64,000 nucleotides of DNA from Tritrichomonas musculus (GCA_039105265.1 JAPFFF010000017.1:1-64000), one strand, 5' to 3'; positions 1 to 9,599 are shown, numbered from the stretch's first letter. Notes: generated from the sequence alone by a model not told the origin. Numbers and translations: made by a program.

Positions 1-188
1 AACGTATCAAACGAACCCTCAAAGAAAAATGTTATGATTACAAGCAACATCTAAATAATGTCAAATCTGGAATGCTTGGTTCCAGTGGGCTTGCTGTTCG
101 TGAATCATTAATTGAAGATATTAATTCATTAAAGGAAAAAGTAAAAAAATTGGAAAACGAATTGAATGAATTAGCTAACAAGGATTGA
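1..188 (+). CDS. Coiled-coil protein, C-terminal end only
   Basis: The third frame is open from the window edge to a TGA at 186-188 and gives about 61 residues. The last 30 are a charged heptad-like helix (SLKEKVKKLENELNELANKD), so the protein ends in a coiled coil. It belongs to the Polinton by position and lies 37 bp before the next ATG on the same strand. The family cannot be told from this tail. Confidence 0.5.
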   Translation, partial: RIKRTLKEKCYDYKQHLNNVKSGMLGSSGLAVRESLIEDINSLKEKVKKLENELNELANKD

Positions 189-225
189 GTAATCTACGAA
201 TAAAGGTTTTTTTAGATTGAAATCA

Positions 226-831
226 ATGTCGAATGTATTACGGAAAGCAAGAATATTAAGTTCTGAAAATGATGCTTCGGTAAAACAGAGCCAAGAAACT
301 AATGTTGAAATCAAAATCAAACCATCGAATTCACAACCGGTTGGTCAACCAATTAGTCAACCTGTTTATTACCCAAATGTTCCCCAAATGAATTCACAAT
401 CTAGGGACGTAAATTTTACTATACCGGAGGAGAATTCTCAATATCAATTTCAACCTCCAACAAGCAATCTTTCCCAAGACCGTGGAATTGCAGATTTGGG
501 AAATGAAATTGAGGATTTGACTGTCAAGAACAAATTTTTAGAATTACTGGTCGAAATGTATTCTGAAAATCCATTGAAAATCAATTCATACGTTGTTTGT
601 AAATCATCTCTTTTGATGAATATGATTAAATTGTTAACTGATTGTGACAAAGTTGATTTTGTAATTGAAGATGATGAACCTGGTTGCTGTTTGGGAACTA
701 CTTCAAAATTTATCAAAATTGACAAAATTATTGTTACCAAAGATGGTAAATCAGAAGAATTGAAATACTGTTATAATAATATTTACACCGAGTTTGTGAA
801 ATACTCCATATCATTAAAATACTGTTATTAA
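226..831 (+). CDS. Hypothetical Polinton protein (201 aa)
   Basis: Unrecognised. The frame can be extended to a TTG at 217, but the first ATG is at 226 (MSNVLRKARILSS). Residues 1-85 are low-complexity and rich in S, N, Q and P, so probably disordered; residues 90-201 look folded, with acidic and hydrophobic stretches (KVDFVIEDDEPGCC). The gene sits just upstream of the ATPase on the same strand, where Polintons often carry small virion or accessory proteins, but no capsid, protease or integrase motif is visible. Function unknown. Confidence 0.55.
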   Translation: MSNVLRKARILSSENDASVKQSQETNVEIKIKPSNSQPVGQPISQPVYYPNVPQMNSQSRDVNFTIPEENSQYQFQPPTSNLSQDRGIADLGNEIEDLTVKNKFLELLVEMYSENPLKINSYVVCKSSLLMNMIKLLTDCDKVDFVIEDDEPGCCLGTTSKFIKIDKIIVTKDGKSEELKYCYNNIYTEFVKYSISLKYCY

Positions 832-847
832 AATTATTCTTTTAAAA

Positions 848-979
848 ATGTTAACTGAAATTCTTTTGGGAACTATTTTGGTTGTTCATGTTATTGAATT
901 GTGTGTAATAATTACTGTTTTCAAAGAAGATGAACCCCCTGAACTCACAGAGGAGATGCGCTCGAAGCTTTACTCATAA
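848..979 (+). CDS. Small single-pass membrane peptide (43 aa)
   Basis: ATG at 848, TAA at 977. The peptide begins MLTEILLGTILVVHVIELCV, continues with another short hydrophobic run (IITVF), then ends in an acidic hydrophilic tail (EDEPPELTEEMRSKLYS). That is one transmembrane helix of about 22 residues plus a short charged domain. It lies 17 bp after one gene and only 3 bp before the ATPase start (TAATAAATG), so it fits a tightly packed gene cluster. Small membrane peptides are common in large DNA viruses and Polintons. No homologue is recognised; a chance ORF remains possible because of its size. Confidence 0.45.
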   Translation: MLTEILLGTILVVHVIELCVIITVFKEDEPPELTEEMRSKLYS

Positions 980-982
980 TAA

Positions 983-1897
983 ATGAAACCCAGCAAATTT
1001 GATTACAAAACAATATTTTTTTCAGATACTTCTGACTATGATGATGACTTTGAGTCATTCGAAGAACACAAGATGATTATGAAGCCTATTATGATTGAAA
1101 AGCCCTTTGATATTGATTTTGAAATGAATCGAGCGTACAAAAAAAATGAATCAAAAATAATGTCAGAATCTATTCGTCCAATTGGTCCTGGAATCTATGC
1201 TAATTATAATTCTCTAAACATTATTGTTGGAGCACAGGGTAAAGGTAAATCACACATTGTATTAAGAGATATAATTCAAATATCTCGATTGAAGGAGTCA
1301 AATGTACATCAAATTGTGTATATTAGCAAGAATGGAGTTATAAATGATTCTACATTTGAAGCTCAACGCGAATTGATAAATTTACCTGTGAAAGTTGTTT
1401 CCGACACAAATGCTGAAGCTTATTTAAAAGAATTGGATTTATGGAAGGAATTATACGTCAGATATACAAGTGTTGGGAGGATTACAATTAATGAAGATAA
1501 ACTAGAAAAAATGTTTCAATTCCTTAATATCAATAAACTTGGAAAACCAAACGTTCCATTAAATACAATAATTCTGTGTGAAGACTTCATTAAATCGAAA
1601 TTGTTAAAATCTGCTTACTTCACAAATTATATAACTCAATTGAGACACAAACATTCAATCGTTTATGTGAACGTTCAATTCTTCAAAGCGATTCCAACAG
1701 ATTATAAGAATAATTGTACTTCATTCTTTATTTTCAATGGATTCTCAAGGCAAAAGTTGAATTACATATATCAACAAGTTGTTATGCCAGTTGAATTTGA
1801 AGATTTGTGGAGACAATATAATCGAATGAAGAATCATGATTTTGTTTTGGTGAATACACGAGAAGGAAGTATTGAATTTATAAGATTCAACCAGTAA
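983..1897 (+). CDS. Polinton genome-packaging ATPase (FtsK/HerA type)
   Basis: 304 residues, starting at an ATG. A Walker A loop GAQGKGKSH lies at residues 83-91 after a hydrophobic strand (LNIIV), and a Walker B-like strand IILCEDF at about 195-201. This is the layout of the A32-like ATPases that pump DNA into capsids in Polintons, adenoviruses-like elements and NCLDV, and the length fits. It follows the small membrane gene by 3 bp. Residues 1-65 are acidic and look like an added N-terminal extension. The family assignment rests on these motifs plus the neighbouring polymerase; no alignment could be run. Confidence 0.8.
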   Translation: MKPSKFDYKTIFFSDTSDYDDDFESFEEHKMIMKPIMIEKPFDIDFEMNRAYKKNESKIMSESIRPIGPGIYANYNSLNIIVGAQGKGKSHIVLRDIIQISRLKESNVHQIVYISKNGVINDSTFEAQRELINLPVKVVSDTNAEAYLKELDLWKELYVRYTSVGRITINEDKLEKMFQFLNINKLGKPNVPLNTIILCEDFIKSKLLKSAYFTNYITQLRHKHSIVYVNVQFFKAIPTDYKNNCTSFFIFNGFSRQKLNYIYQQVVMPVEFEDLWRQYNRMKNHDFVLVNTREGSIEFIRFNQ

Positions 1898-1987
1898 GTA
1901 CAAAAAAAATATTTTGGCTATGCTAAATCCGCTAGGAACCATACACAATTAACAGTTAACTGTTAAATAGACAAAAAAATATTCAAT

Positions 1988-2449
1988 TTATTCATCAAGA
2001 ACAATATCTTGATGGTTTCCTTTAAATATTTGTGGTTCAGGTATTTCATATTTCTCACGAAGTTTCAAAATCATTTCTTGATTTGATTTGTTAATTCGTT
2101 CAATTGAATAATTGTAAAACGAATGTTCTTTAAATGTTTGAACATCTGTGTTACCATTAACAAATGTTTCAAAAGAATTTATGTTAATCCTTCGTCGGAG
2201 ATTTGATGTTAGAATTACATGTTCAAGATTCATATCTTTCAATTGATTTGGATAAATTCGTGTGATTTTTTTGTCGGAATTGGTTAATGAAATGTATAAC
2301 ACACGAACAAGGTAAGTACCTTTTCCGATATTAATTGGAAATCGTTCACAAAGTAATGTAAAATCACATTTTTGATATTCATTTGGATTTGGTAATAATG
2401 AGATTAATGAATTGATGTATTCATATACTCGAAGGTTAGATGTTGTCAT
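1988..2449 (-). CDS. Hypothetical Polinton protein (153 aa)
   Basis: Begins at an ATG (MTTSNLRVYEYINSLISLL). No known domain recognised; mixed charged and hydrophobic composition, no membrane segment, no signal peptide. It is convergent with the ATPase gene and the last of a - strand series. Its N-terminus resembles that of the next gene upstream (MTTNYIHEYADEIIFDEFLKYI), so the two may share a short N-terminal module. About 20 bp before the ATG is a weak form of the TTTTTCAAA leader box found upstream of the other - strand genes. Confidence 0.5.
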   Translation of the reverse strand: MTTSNLRVYEYINSLISLLPNPNEYQKCDFTLLCERFPINIGKGTYLVRVLYISLTNSDKKITRIYPNQLKDMNLEHVILTSNLRRRININSFETFVNGNTDVQTFKEHSFYNYSIERINKSNQEMILKLREKYEIPEPQIFKGNHQDIVLDE

Positions 2450-2531
2450 TTGATTACAAAATAAAAAATTGAAAATAAATTTTAAAAATTGAGTTTCGGA
2501 AGAAATGCAAAAAAAATAATTGTTAATTGAT

Positions 2532-2927
2532 TTAATAAATTATACCAGATGGTGTATAACGTACACATCGAGAATCATTAGTCCAACAAAGATTGTCAAT
2601 ATGATAATCAAATTTGTTATGATTAATATGCTTAACAAATTTATAATTATTAGGGTTTGGAATAAATTGTTTAGCGATTAATTCATGTTTTTTATATAAT
2701 TTTCCGTTCAATTTAACATGTGGACAATTGTTTTTCATGATTTCTTCTAAAACACGTTCACCACGACCCAGTGTAATAATAAATGGAAATTCGGTTTGAA
2801 TTGCATACTTGTATTCAAAATTAAGTAATGGAACATAAGTAGTATCAGGTTTTGATTCAATTATATATTTCAAAAATTCATCAAATATAATTTCGTCAGC
2901 ATATTCATGAATGTAATTTGTTGTCAT
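2532..2927 (-). CDS. HNH endonuclease-like protein (131 aa)
   Basis: The C-terminal half reads like the HNH_3 module of homing endonucleases: VKLNGKLYKKHELIAKQF at residues 71-88, PNPNNYKFVKHINHNK at 90-105, and DNLCW at 111-115. In that family the pattern is Y..H.L.A..FIPNP....V.H.(D/N).NK.(D/N)...NL.W. The H-N-H residues are H100, N103 or N104, and the NLCW motif. The first 60 residues are unlike the usual NUMOD4 partner. It is probably a nuclease-like accessory protein or a DNA-binding derivative. Its promoter side faces the 65-bp hairpin array at 3031-3290. Confidence 0.65.
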   Translation of the reverse strand: MTTNYIHEYADEIIFDEFLKYIIESKPDTTYVPLLNFEYKYAIQTEFPFIITLGRGERVLEEIMKNNCPHVKLNGKLYKKHELIAKQFIPNPNNYKFVKHINHNKFDYHIDNLCWTNDSRCVRYTPSGIIY

Positions 2928-2960
2928 TTTATAGTAGAAAAAAAATTAAAAAAAATTAAA

Positions 2961-2969
2961 TTTGAAAAA
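2961..2969 (-). promoter_or_regulatory. Shared leader box of Polinton - strand genes
   Basis: Read on the coding strand, TTTTTCAAA followed by a T-rich block (TTAATTTTTTT...) lies 34 bp upstream of the HNH gene's ATG. The same box is at 4127-4135 (36 bp before the KilA-N gene), at 9619-9627 (33 bp before the polymerase) and, weaker, at about 2469. The conserved position suggests a promoter or initiator element. Confidence 0.5.
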
Positions 2970-3030
2970 TTAATTTTGAGAAGATGACAAAAAAATAATT
3001 TCTAAACAGATTTTTTTTCCGGTTAGTTTT

Positions 3031-3290
3031 GACATTGATTCCAGACATTGGTTATCAACATTTATTCGAGCGGAGGATTTCCTACGGACATTTTTGACAT
3101 TGGTTTCAGACCTTAGTTATCAACATTTATTCACTGGTCGGAATTCCGGCTAACGATTTTAACATTGGTTTTACAGCTTGGTTATCAACATTTATTCGTT
3201 AGTGCATTTTCGCACCGACCGATTTGACATTGATTTTCATAGTTGGTTATCAACATTTATTCGTGTAGGAGTTTTCTCCTAGACGCAAAA
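3031..3290. repeat. Array of four 65-bp units, each with its own hairpin
   Basis: Units start at 3031, 3096, 3161 and 3226, exactly 65 bp apart. The first 38 bp are conserved and end in TTGGTTATCAACATTTATTC. The next 20 bp differ between units, yet each is an inverted repeat with its centre at the same place (between unit positions 48 and 49, so 3078/3079 in unit 1). Stems are CGGAGGA/TCCTACG with one mismatch, CGGAA/TTCCG extended by wobbles, GTGC/GCAC, and TAGGAG/CTCCTA. Units 1-3 end in T3-T5, unit 4 in A8. The array fills the gap between the KilA-N gene's 3' end and the HNH gene's promoter. Confidence 0.9.
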
Positions 3291-3311
3291 AAAATAATTT
3301 TGTTAATTGAT

Positions 3312-4091
3312 TTATTCCTGAAATTCGTTGAAATATGTTTCAATCATTTCATGTAAATCATCAAGTATTTCACGATTAATTGTAATTGTATTTCCATTAA
3401 TATTAGCTTCTGTTTCATCGAAGTTTTCACGAATAATGTTTTTAATATCCAAATTAATGGTCATTGAAATAGGAAGGTTCTCTCTAAAGAACCATCTTTC
3501 ATTCAAATCATCATAATGTGAACGAACTTTATAAAAATAATCCTTATGTCTTCGAACAAGATGAAGTTTCACATTTGCATTATCATCAGGAATTTGTTCA
3601 AGCCAAATAAGGTATTTATAATCATGTTCACGATTATTTGGAACGACACGAGGAGTTATATTGTTAATTTGATTTTGTTTTTCATTGAGTTGATTTTGTT
3701 TTTCGTTGAGTTGATTTTGTAATTGAATTCGTTGTTGATTAAAGTATGAATCAAGAAGTTTCATAATTTGCCAAGAATATGCTGGGGAACACCAGATAGC
3801 AATATGATTAACAAGTAAACGGTGAACATAATATCCTCTTAATTCATTTGAAAGATTTGGACGATTTTCATATAATTTTTCGCTTGCGGAAATTTCCGCA
3901 CGCCCATATTTAAGTAATTCTTTAGTTGTTTTGTTATCAAGCCAGTCATTTACACGTTTATCAGAGTTGCATGAATCGATTATTGATTTGATTTGAAACA
4001 TGTCATCATTAATTGAGTGAATGATTCTAAGTTGTTCATTGTATTGTAAATATTCGTATTCATCATTGATTGGTGTAACAATTGTGTTCAT
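3312..4091 (-). CDS. KilA-N domain protein (259 aa)
   Basis: Residues about 45-118 match the core of KilA-N, a DNA-binding domain of phages, NCLDV and trichomonad Polintons: VNDWLDNKTTKELL, then GYYVHRLLVNHIAIWCSPAYSWQIMKLLD in pieces at 87-115. The W-x-x-(S)P-x-Y pattern is typical. Residues 120-142 hold a short repeated helix (QLNEKQN twice or more), then a C-terminal domain (155-259) with YKYLIWLEQIPDD and YFYKVRSH, resembling the poxvirus/NCLDV KilA-N partner domain (DUF3627-like). Likely a sequence-specific regulator of the element; it lies right beside the hairpin array. Confidence 0.8.
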   Translation of the reverse strand: MNTIVTPINDEYEYLQYNEQLRIIHSINDDMFQIKSIIDSCNSDKRVNDWLDNKTTKELLKYGRAEISASEKLYENRPNLSNELRGYYVHRLLVNHIAIWCSPAYSWQIMKLLDSYFNQQRIQLQNQLNEKQNQLNEKQNQINNITPRVVPNNREHDYKYLIWLEQIPDDNANVKLHLVRRHKDYFYKVRSHYDDLNERWFFRENLPISMTINLDIKNIIRENFDETEANINGNTITINREILDDLHEMIETYFNEFQE

Positions 4092-4141
4092 TTTTGAAGA
4101 AGAAAAAAAATTAAAAAAAAATTAAATTTGAAAAATAAATT

Positions 4142-4801
4142 TTATTAATCCACTTTTTGAATGGTGTAATTATAAATAATGAGATTTTCAAAAACTCATA
4201 TGTAGAATCATTTTGAGGAACTAGTTTTAAAAATATATGTTATTCTCGTAGTCCCCAATTTAATTTTGTGTTTTATTTGAAACTTGAAATTTCAAGATAT
4301 TAGATGGGGATATCATCTGAAATCAAAAATCGAAAAAGTTGTATCATTGAATTCGGGGTCTTGTGCTGATTAATAATATATCAATATTTTTTTCTAAATA
4401 CCGCTCTAAATGAAGAATCAAAAAAATCGGAAAAATCTAATAAATTGAATGTTCATTCAATTTTAAAAATTTATAATCAAAATAACAAGATGCCATTTTA
4501 AATTTAATTCAATTTTTCAGATTCTGCAGAAATTCTTCACAATTGTCTCAGATTTATAAGAGGAATTTTAATTTGAATGGTCATTTAATTTTACAGATTT
4601 ATAAGATGATTTTATTTTGAATAGTTATTCAAAAATACAGATTTATAAGATGATTTAATTTGAATAGTTATTCAATTTTACAGAAAATCAGATTTATAAA
4701 ATAAACTAAATAACGAATAAAAAAAAATTTTTTTATAATTAATTTTGAAAACTTATTTTTATAAATAATTTTGAAGATGGGGTTTTTCTCCTACCTTCAT
4801 T
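4142..4801. repeat. Intergenic spacer with about 45-bp tandem repeats
   Basis: 660 bp between the polymerase 3' end and the KilA-N leader, with no ORF. Units beginning AGATTTATAAGA start at 4550, 4595, 4639 and 4690 (spacings 45, 44 and 51); the last is partial. The unit also carries TTGAATAGTTATTCAA, a near-perfect palindrome. The rest is unremarkable AT-rich sequence. Confidence 0.7.
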
Positions 4802-7800
4802 TTATTCAATAATGTAATCGTTTGCTGTTAATCCATTAACGAAAGGAGCACAAGATTGATTTTCTAAAACAATCATTTTTGTATGTAAACCAGTTAACGC
4901 GTTCTTATTTATTGTGAGTTTTGACATCTGATTTCCATTCATTTGTAAATTTATATTCTTCCCAATTTTGACAGATTGGTTTTCAATAATTGATTTATAA
5001 TCAGATGATTTAATATCATTCTTTTTGAGTGAAACGCCTTTTAGTTTCATTGCCTTCACATTTTGATTTGAATTGAATATGGTATAGCATTTTGGACCTA
5101 ATGCAATCATGTTTTCACCTGTTTTCTCAATAGCACAACCCAATATTTTTTTCTCATCCTCGATTGTTCCAATTGAAGGATTGGGCATAAATTCGTAAAT
5201 ATGTTTGTCATAGAATTCTTTGTTTTTGATAACATGATTGAATAATTGAGTTGGTGGTTCATTCGGGTCACCTGATACAGCAACATAAAGACTATCTGTG
5301 TCAGATTCAATATAATGAATTTTATTCATGTCCAAGCATTTATTCATGAAATCGTAATAGAATGTGAGATAATAAAATTTGGCATTATCAAGCGTCCAAA
5401 GAGATTCTTGGATGCAAGTTGTGCAATGATATGATTTAGGAGAATGTTGTATCATAAATGTGTTATCATTTAATTGAGCACCACCCATATAAGTTTGTGA
5501 GATAATTGATTGGTAAGCCTTATTCGCATCACAAATTTTGATTTTAGAGAACTTCTCAGTATTCATTCCATCATATCCATAAGAACCGTTCATACTGATT
5601 TTATAGAACTTCTCGTTACCATGTTCCTTTCCAGAGATGATATCCTGACGTTTTTTCATAAATTCATTAACAAATTGGTTGAATCCAGTGTGACATTCAT
5701 ATTGTGAAACAGATTTGACATCATCGATTACCAATCCATGGTCAAGAAGGAACCAAAGGTAATAATTTGAGAAAACCATGTATTCCCCATTTGTGTCAAG
5801 CAACATTGTTAATTTACGTTCTTCCTTATCGATTGAATTTAAATTGTTTGATTTCATGTAATTGTACATGTATGAACCAATTGTTTCTTCATTATTTGTG
5901 ATATTAATGTTTCGAAATACTGGTGGAAAATTAATGAAATAATTGATTTTTGATTTAGGACATGATAGTTTCACAACAGCATAGAAAACATAATTTGGTT
6001 TATTTGAAAAACGTGATTTTGAAGTTATGATTTTCATACAACGTTCTCGAGATTGTTTATCCTTTGCTTCAATCCTTCGAATGAAAGCACCTGGCATGAA
6101 CATAATTCCTCCATGGTACTTAATAAATGGATGTGGATTTGATGAAAATGATGAAGGATAAAGTGAATTGAAATCAATTCCAAGAATATGTGTTTGAACG
6201 TTATTTGTATCATACGAGATTACCTTGTTATTAATTCCGTCGTAACGGAATTTGTTGATATGAGTTTCACCTTTGATGTTAACACGATGCATTACATTTG
6301 ATAATCCACCAGCAATTGCATTTCGAATTGTATAATATTCATCTTCATTATTTATCAAAGTTGGAAGATGATGTAGTTTACAATATTTTTTTAATTGAAT
6401 TCTTAATGCAGTTATTTTTGGGTCATCTCGTTTTCGAAGTTTATTACATTCAGCGCAAGCCAACAAACAATTTGAAAATTCATGTCCAATATCATTGTTA
6501 ATTCTATCAAGAGTTGGTTTGTTTTGATATGTGAAATGCTCTTTACAAAGATGACATTTACCCTTAATTGAGTCATTGTAAAGTTTGAGAAATGCTTTGT
6601 AATCATTGGACGAAACACATTTTGAAAGGTCTCTTTTAACAGGATGTGAGAGATTGTATCGTTCATCTTGTTTGTAATAATTTTCACATTTGAATTGCCA
6701 CCATTTAGGGTTTGGCATGAATTCGTTGTATTTATGTATAGGATTATAATTTTCATGAGGATTGAAATCCTTGTATGCTAGAGCATATTTTATACAAGAT
6801 GCATTCTTAGATAATGAGAGATTGGATATCAAATCAACTTTGTATTGAGCATTGAGTTGAATTAAATTGTCAATTGGTTTAATCATCATTTCAACATCAT
6901 TGTCATTATAAGCAAGCAAGTAATCCCATCGTGTTTTATAGTTTTTAGCATCTTCGAGATATATTTGGTAATCAGATTTTGAGAGTGGATTTTTTTGGTT
7001 GAGATAGCTGTCAAAGTCGTTGTATGAAAATGGTTCGGATTTAGATAATACTTCATTATAGTTTGATGAATTGACAGCCTCATATGGGAAAACACCTTTC
7101 ACAGAATTAGTTTCACCACCAAAATCAATACCGAATTGTTTTAATGTACCTCCAGCAACAAATGATTGAGCATCAATAAATCGTAATTTTGTGGGAAGAT
7201 GGTCTGAAACGAGAATGAATTGTTTTAATGAAGATATTGTTCCAATTAATGAATTTGATTCAACATGCCAGCTCACTTCGTTCCCTACAACTTCGTTGAA
7301 ATGTGAGTAATTAAGATATTTCTTGAACAAATTAGAATCAAATCTTGAAGAGTTAAATCCAAAAACGGTTATGGTATAAATATTTGTATCAATATCATAA
7401 ATTTTATCAGCAGGTAGAAACGATTTGTCATAAACGATTTTATCATTCAGTACTTCCATCGATTGTTCGAACAACCATGAAATCCATTCTGGAATAAACT
7501 CTTCAGACTCTCTTAATGAGAAATGTTTTGTAATTAATCCTGAAGATAATTTAACACATGAAGCAACAGAAAGAGGTATTAAACGTGAATTGATTACAGT
7601 TGAATCAGAAATCGATTTGTTAACTGATTGTTCCATCGTTTCAAAATCGTATGTCATATAATAAATGTTAGGTTTCCATTCTAAATCGTATGCCAAACAA
7701 TATTCATAAACTGGGTTATTTAAGATATGTGGACAGAATGGAAGTGGTTCCTTGTTTGGAATAAAGTTCTTCTTGAAGACACCATCACAATGTTTGACAT

Positions 7801-9586
7801 GAGATTCAAATCTAAACATATTTTTAGGTCCACGATGAGTGTATGAATGACATTTTGGACAAATATGTATTTGAGTTAGTTTTTCAGCATCTTTAATATA
7901 CATAATATGAATAATTTGGTCTTTCGAGAAAAGTAATGCAGAATGAGTTGGATAAGATTTATCGAAAAACCATTGTTCAGATAAGTCGTAATATGAAGAA
8001 TTATCAGTTTTAGTGAACTCATAAATATTAATGTTGAGATGATATTTCTTAGACAATTCTTCCATTTGTTCCATTGTTACTCCTTTGAATTCTTTGAGAA
8101 TCTTTAATCCTTGTTTTGGAATTTTGGTGTTATATTCAATGTTATGTTCTTTGAGAAGGATTTTTTTAGCAACCTTAGTTCTATCTTGTACTCGATATTT
8201 TTGAGTGTCTGCAAGTTTATGTATTTCAACATTATTTACAATTATGATATCACTCAAACAGATTGCAAGAAATCGATAGAAACATAATTTATCATCTTCA
8301 TTGTCAGATATAATAAAATCATTTTTGATGAATTCTTCTGGTAAATCTTTGATATGTCCAGTCACCTTTCGCATTCGTGAGACAGTAAATGAAACTGAAC
8401 CAACGATTGTTAATTTAGTTGATGAAGATGTTGTTTCATATGAATGGAGATTTGATTCAATATACATTTTAACATAATCAAGGTCCTGAATTGAATTTAC
8501 AATAATTGGAATTGATTCTTTAAAGTTTCTCCATTTGATTTCACGAGCCTCATATTCATATTTATTTTCATCAGAATCTTCACCAAAATTAACTGTAGGA
8601 GATTCAAATACACCAGATAATTGGAAATGAATTTTGAATGGTTTTAGTTCTCTATCAAATACTTGTTGCAATGATTCGAAGATTTGATTTAATGATGAGA
8701 TTTGATTGAAATAATAAATAACAATTGGGGAGCCATTGTATTGTTTCTGAGCAATATTTGTTTCGGGATAGTTGTTATAATGTTTCCAAGCATTAACAGC
8801 CTTATCAAAATCTTGTGGTTTATTAATCATAAGATAATCATTGTGTTTTGATTTAAATTTGTTATTGAATTTATCAAGATATTCATATAATTCTTCGTTT
8901 TCAGGAATGTAATATTCAAGTAAATGGGATTTATCGTGAATTTCTTTTTGTTCAATTTTCTTGAGATTCTCTTCTTTATTATATTGTTTAATTAATTGAA
9001 TTGCATTGTCAACTGCTTCATTTGCACGTTTAATTGCATCTTCGATTTCATAATGTCGTTTAATTTTATTTTGCTCTTGTTCAAAGTATTCAACATCAGA
9101 TTCATTTGGTTGTTCATCTTCATAAAATGATTCACGATTTGCAATATTATTGTTATAATTTTGTTCATTTCGTTGATTCTGATATTCTTGATTGATTTGA
9201 GATTGTTGTTCATTAAAATAGTGAATATCAGATTCATTTGGTTGTTCATCATCATAAAATGATTCACGTTTTGATATATTTTCATAATTTCGTTCATAAG
9301 ATTCATTTAATAATTGTTTGTGACGTTCTTGTTCATGAATAATGAAGTTATCAAGACCTTCTTCAAATTCATTATCATCTTTAAAATCAGGATTAATTAT
9401 TTCTTGAGCGTTATGTTGATTTAGATATGTATATAATGTTCTGATATTTCGTAATTTAGCACCTCCTCGATATCGACGAGTATCTGCAATTTCAAGATTT
9501 TCATTAAGTCCTTGATTAATATTATTAATAGATTCAACAATATCGTCATTAGTAAAATCAATAAATGAATTTTGGTTGAAAGCCAT
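4802..9586 (-). CDS. Protein-primed family-B DNA polymerase of Polinton (1594 aa)
   Basis: Replicates the element. Proofreading motifs: YDFET near residue 645 (Exo I), FNSSRFD near 740 (Exo II), YNDND near 890 (Exo III). Polymerase motifs: DFNSLYPS near 1140 (A), KISMNGSYGYDG near 1332 (B), SDTDSLYV near 1429 (C). Between the exonuclease and polymerase parts sits a zinc-binding HNH-like insert (CHLC near 1013, PTLDRINND, CAEC near 1043). Before Exo I is a C2H2-like finger (CPKCHSYTH...HVKHC). Residues 1-220 are charged helix with a duplicated segment (FYDDEQPNESD and FYEDEQPNESD). The protein is longer than typical Polinton polymerases of 1000-1300 residues because of this N-terminal region. 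A leader box lies 33 bp before the ATG. Confidence 0.92.
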   Translation of the reverse strand: MAFNQNSFIDFTNDDIVESINNINQGLNENLEIADTRRYRGGAKLRNIRTLYTYLNQHNAQEIINPDFKDDNEFEEGLDNFIIHEQERHKQLLNESYERNYENISKRESFYDDEQPNESDIHYFNEQQSQINQEYQNQRNEQNYNNNIANRESFYEDEQPNESDVEYFEQEQNKIKRHYEIEDAIKRANEAVDNAIQLIKQYNKEENLKKIEQKEIHDKSHLLEYYIPENEELYEYLDKFNNKFKSKHNDYLMINKPQDFDKAVNAWKHYNNYPETNIAQKQYNGSPIVIYYFNQISSLNQIFESLQQVFDRELKPFKIHFQLSGVFESPTVNFGEDSDENKYEYEAREIKWRNFKESIPIIVNSIQDLDYVKMYIESNLHSYETTSSSTKLTIVGSVSFTVSRMRKVTGHIKDLPEEFIKNDFIISDNEDDKLCFYRFLAICLSDIIIVNNVEIHKLADTQKYRVQDRTKVAKKILLKEHNIEYNTKIPKQGLKILKEFKGVTMEQMEELSKKYHLNINIYEFTKTDNSSYYDLSEQWFFDKSYPTHSALLFSKDQIIHIMYIKDAEKLTQIHICPKCHSYTHRGPKNMFRFESHVKHCDGVFKKNFIPNKEPLPFCPHILNNPVYEYCLAYDLEWKPNIYYMTYDFETMEQSVNKSISDSTVINSRLIPLSVASCVKLSSGLITKHFSLRESEEFIPEWISWLFEQSMEVLNDKIVYDKSFLPADKIYDIDTNIYTITVFGFNSSRFDSNLFKKYLNYSHFNEVVGNEVSWHVESNSLIGTISSLKQFILVSDHLPTKLRFIDAQSFVAGGTLKQFGIDFGGETNSVKGVFPYEAVNSSNYNEVLSKSEPFSYNDFDSYLNQKNPLSKSDYQIYLEDAKNYKTRWDYLLAYNDNDVEMMIKPIDNLIQLNAQYKVDLISNLSLSKNASCIKYALAYKDFNPHENYNPIHKYNEFMPNPKWWQFKCENYYKQDERYNLSHPVKRDLSKCVSSNDYKAFLKLYNDSIKGKCHLCKEHFTYQNKPTLDRINNDIGHEFSNCLLACAECNKLRKRDDPKITALRIQLKKYCKLHHLPTLINNEDEYYTIRNAIAGGLSNVMHRVNIKGETHINKFRYDGINNKVISYDTNNVQTHILGIDFNSLYPSSFSSNPHPFIKYHGGIMFMPGAFIRRIEAKDKQSRERCMKIITSKSRFSNKPNYVFYAVVKLSCPKSKINYFINFPPVFRNINITNNEETIGSYMYNYMKSNNLNSIDKEERKLTMLLDTNGEYMVFSNYYLWFLLDHGLVIDDVKSVSQYECHTGFNQFVNEFMKKRQDIISGKEHGNEKFYKISMNGSYGYDGMNTEKFSKIKICDANKAYQSIISQTYMGGAQLNDNTFMIQHSPKSYHCTTCIQESLWTLDNAKFYYLTFYYDFMNKCLDMNKIHYIESDTDSLYVAVSGDPNEPPTQLFNHVIKNKEFYDKHIYEFMPNPSIGTIEDEKKILGCAIEKTGENMIALGPKCYTIFNSNQNVKAMKLKGVSLKKNDIKSSDYKSIIENQSVKIGKNINLQMNGNQMSKLTINKNALTGLHTKMIVLENQSCAPFVNGLTANDYIIE

Positions 9587-9599
9587 TTATCAAAAATAA

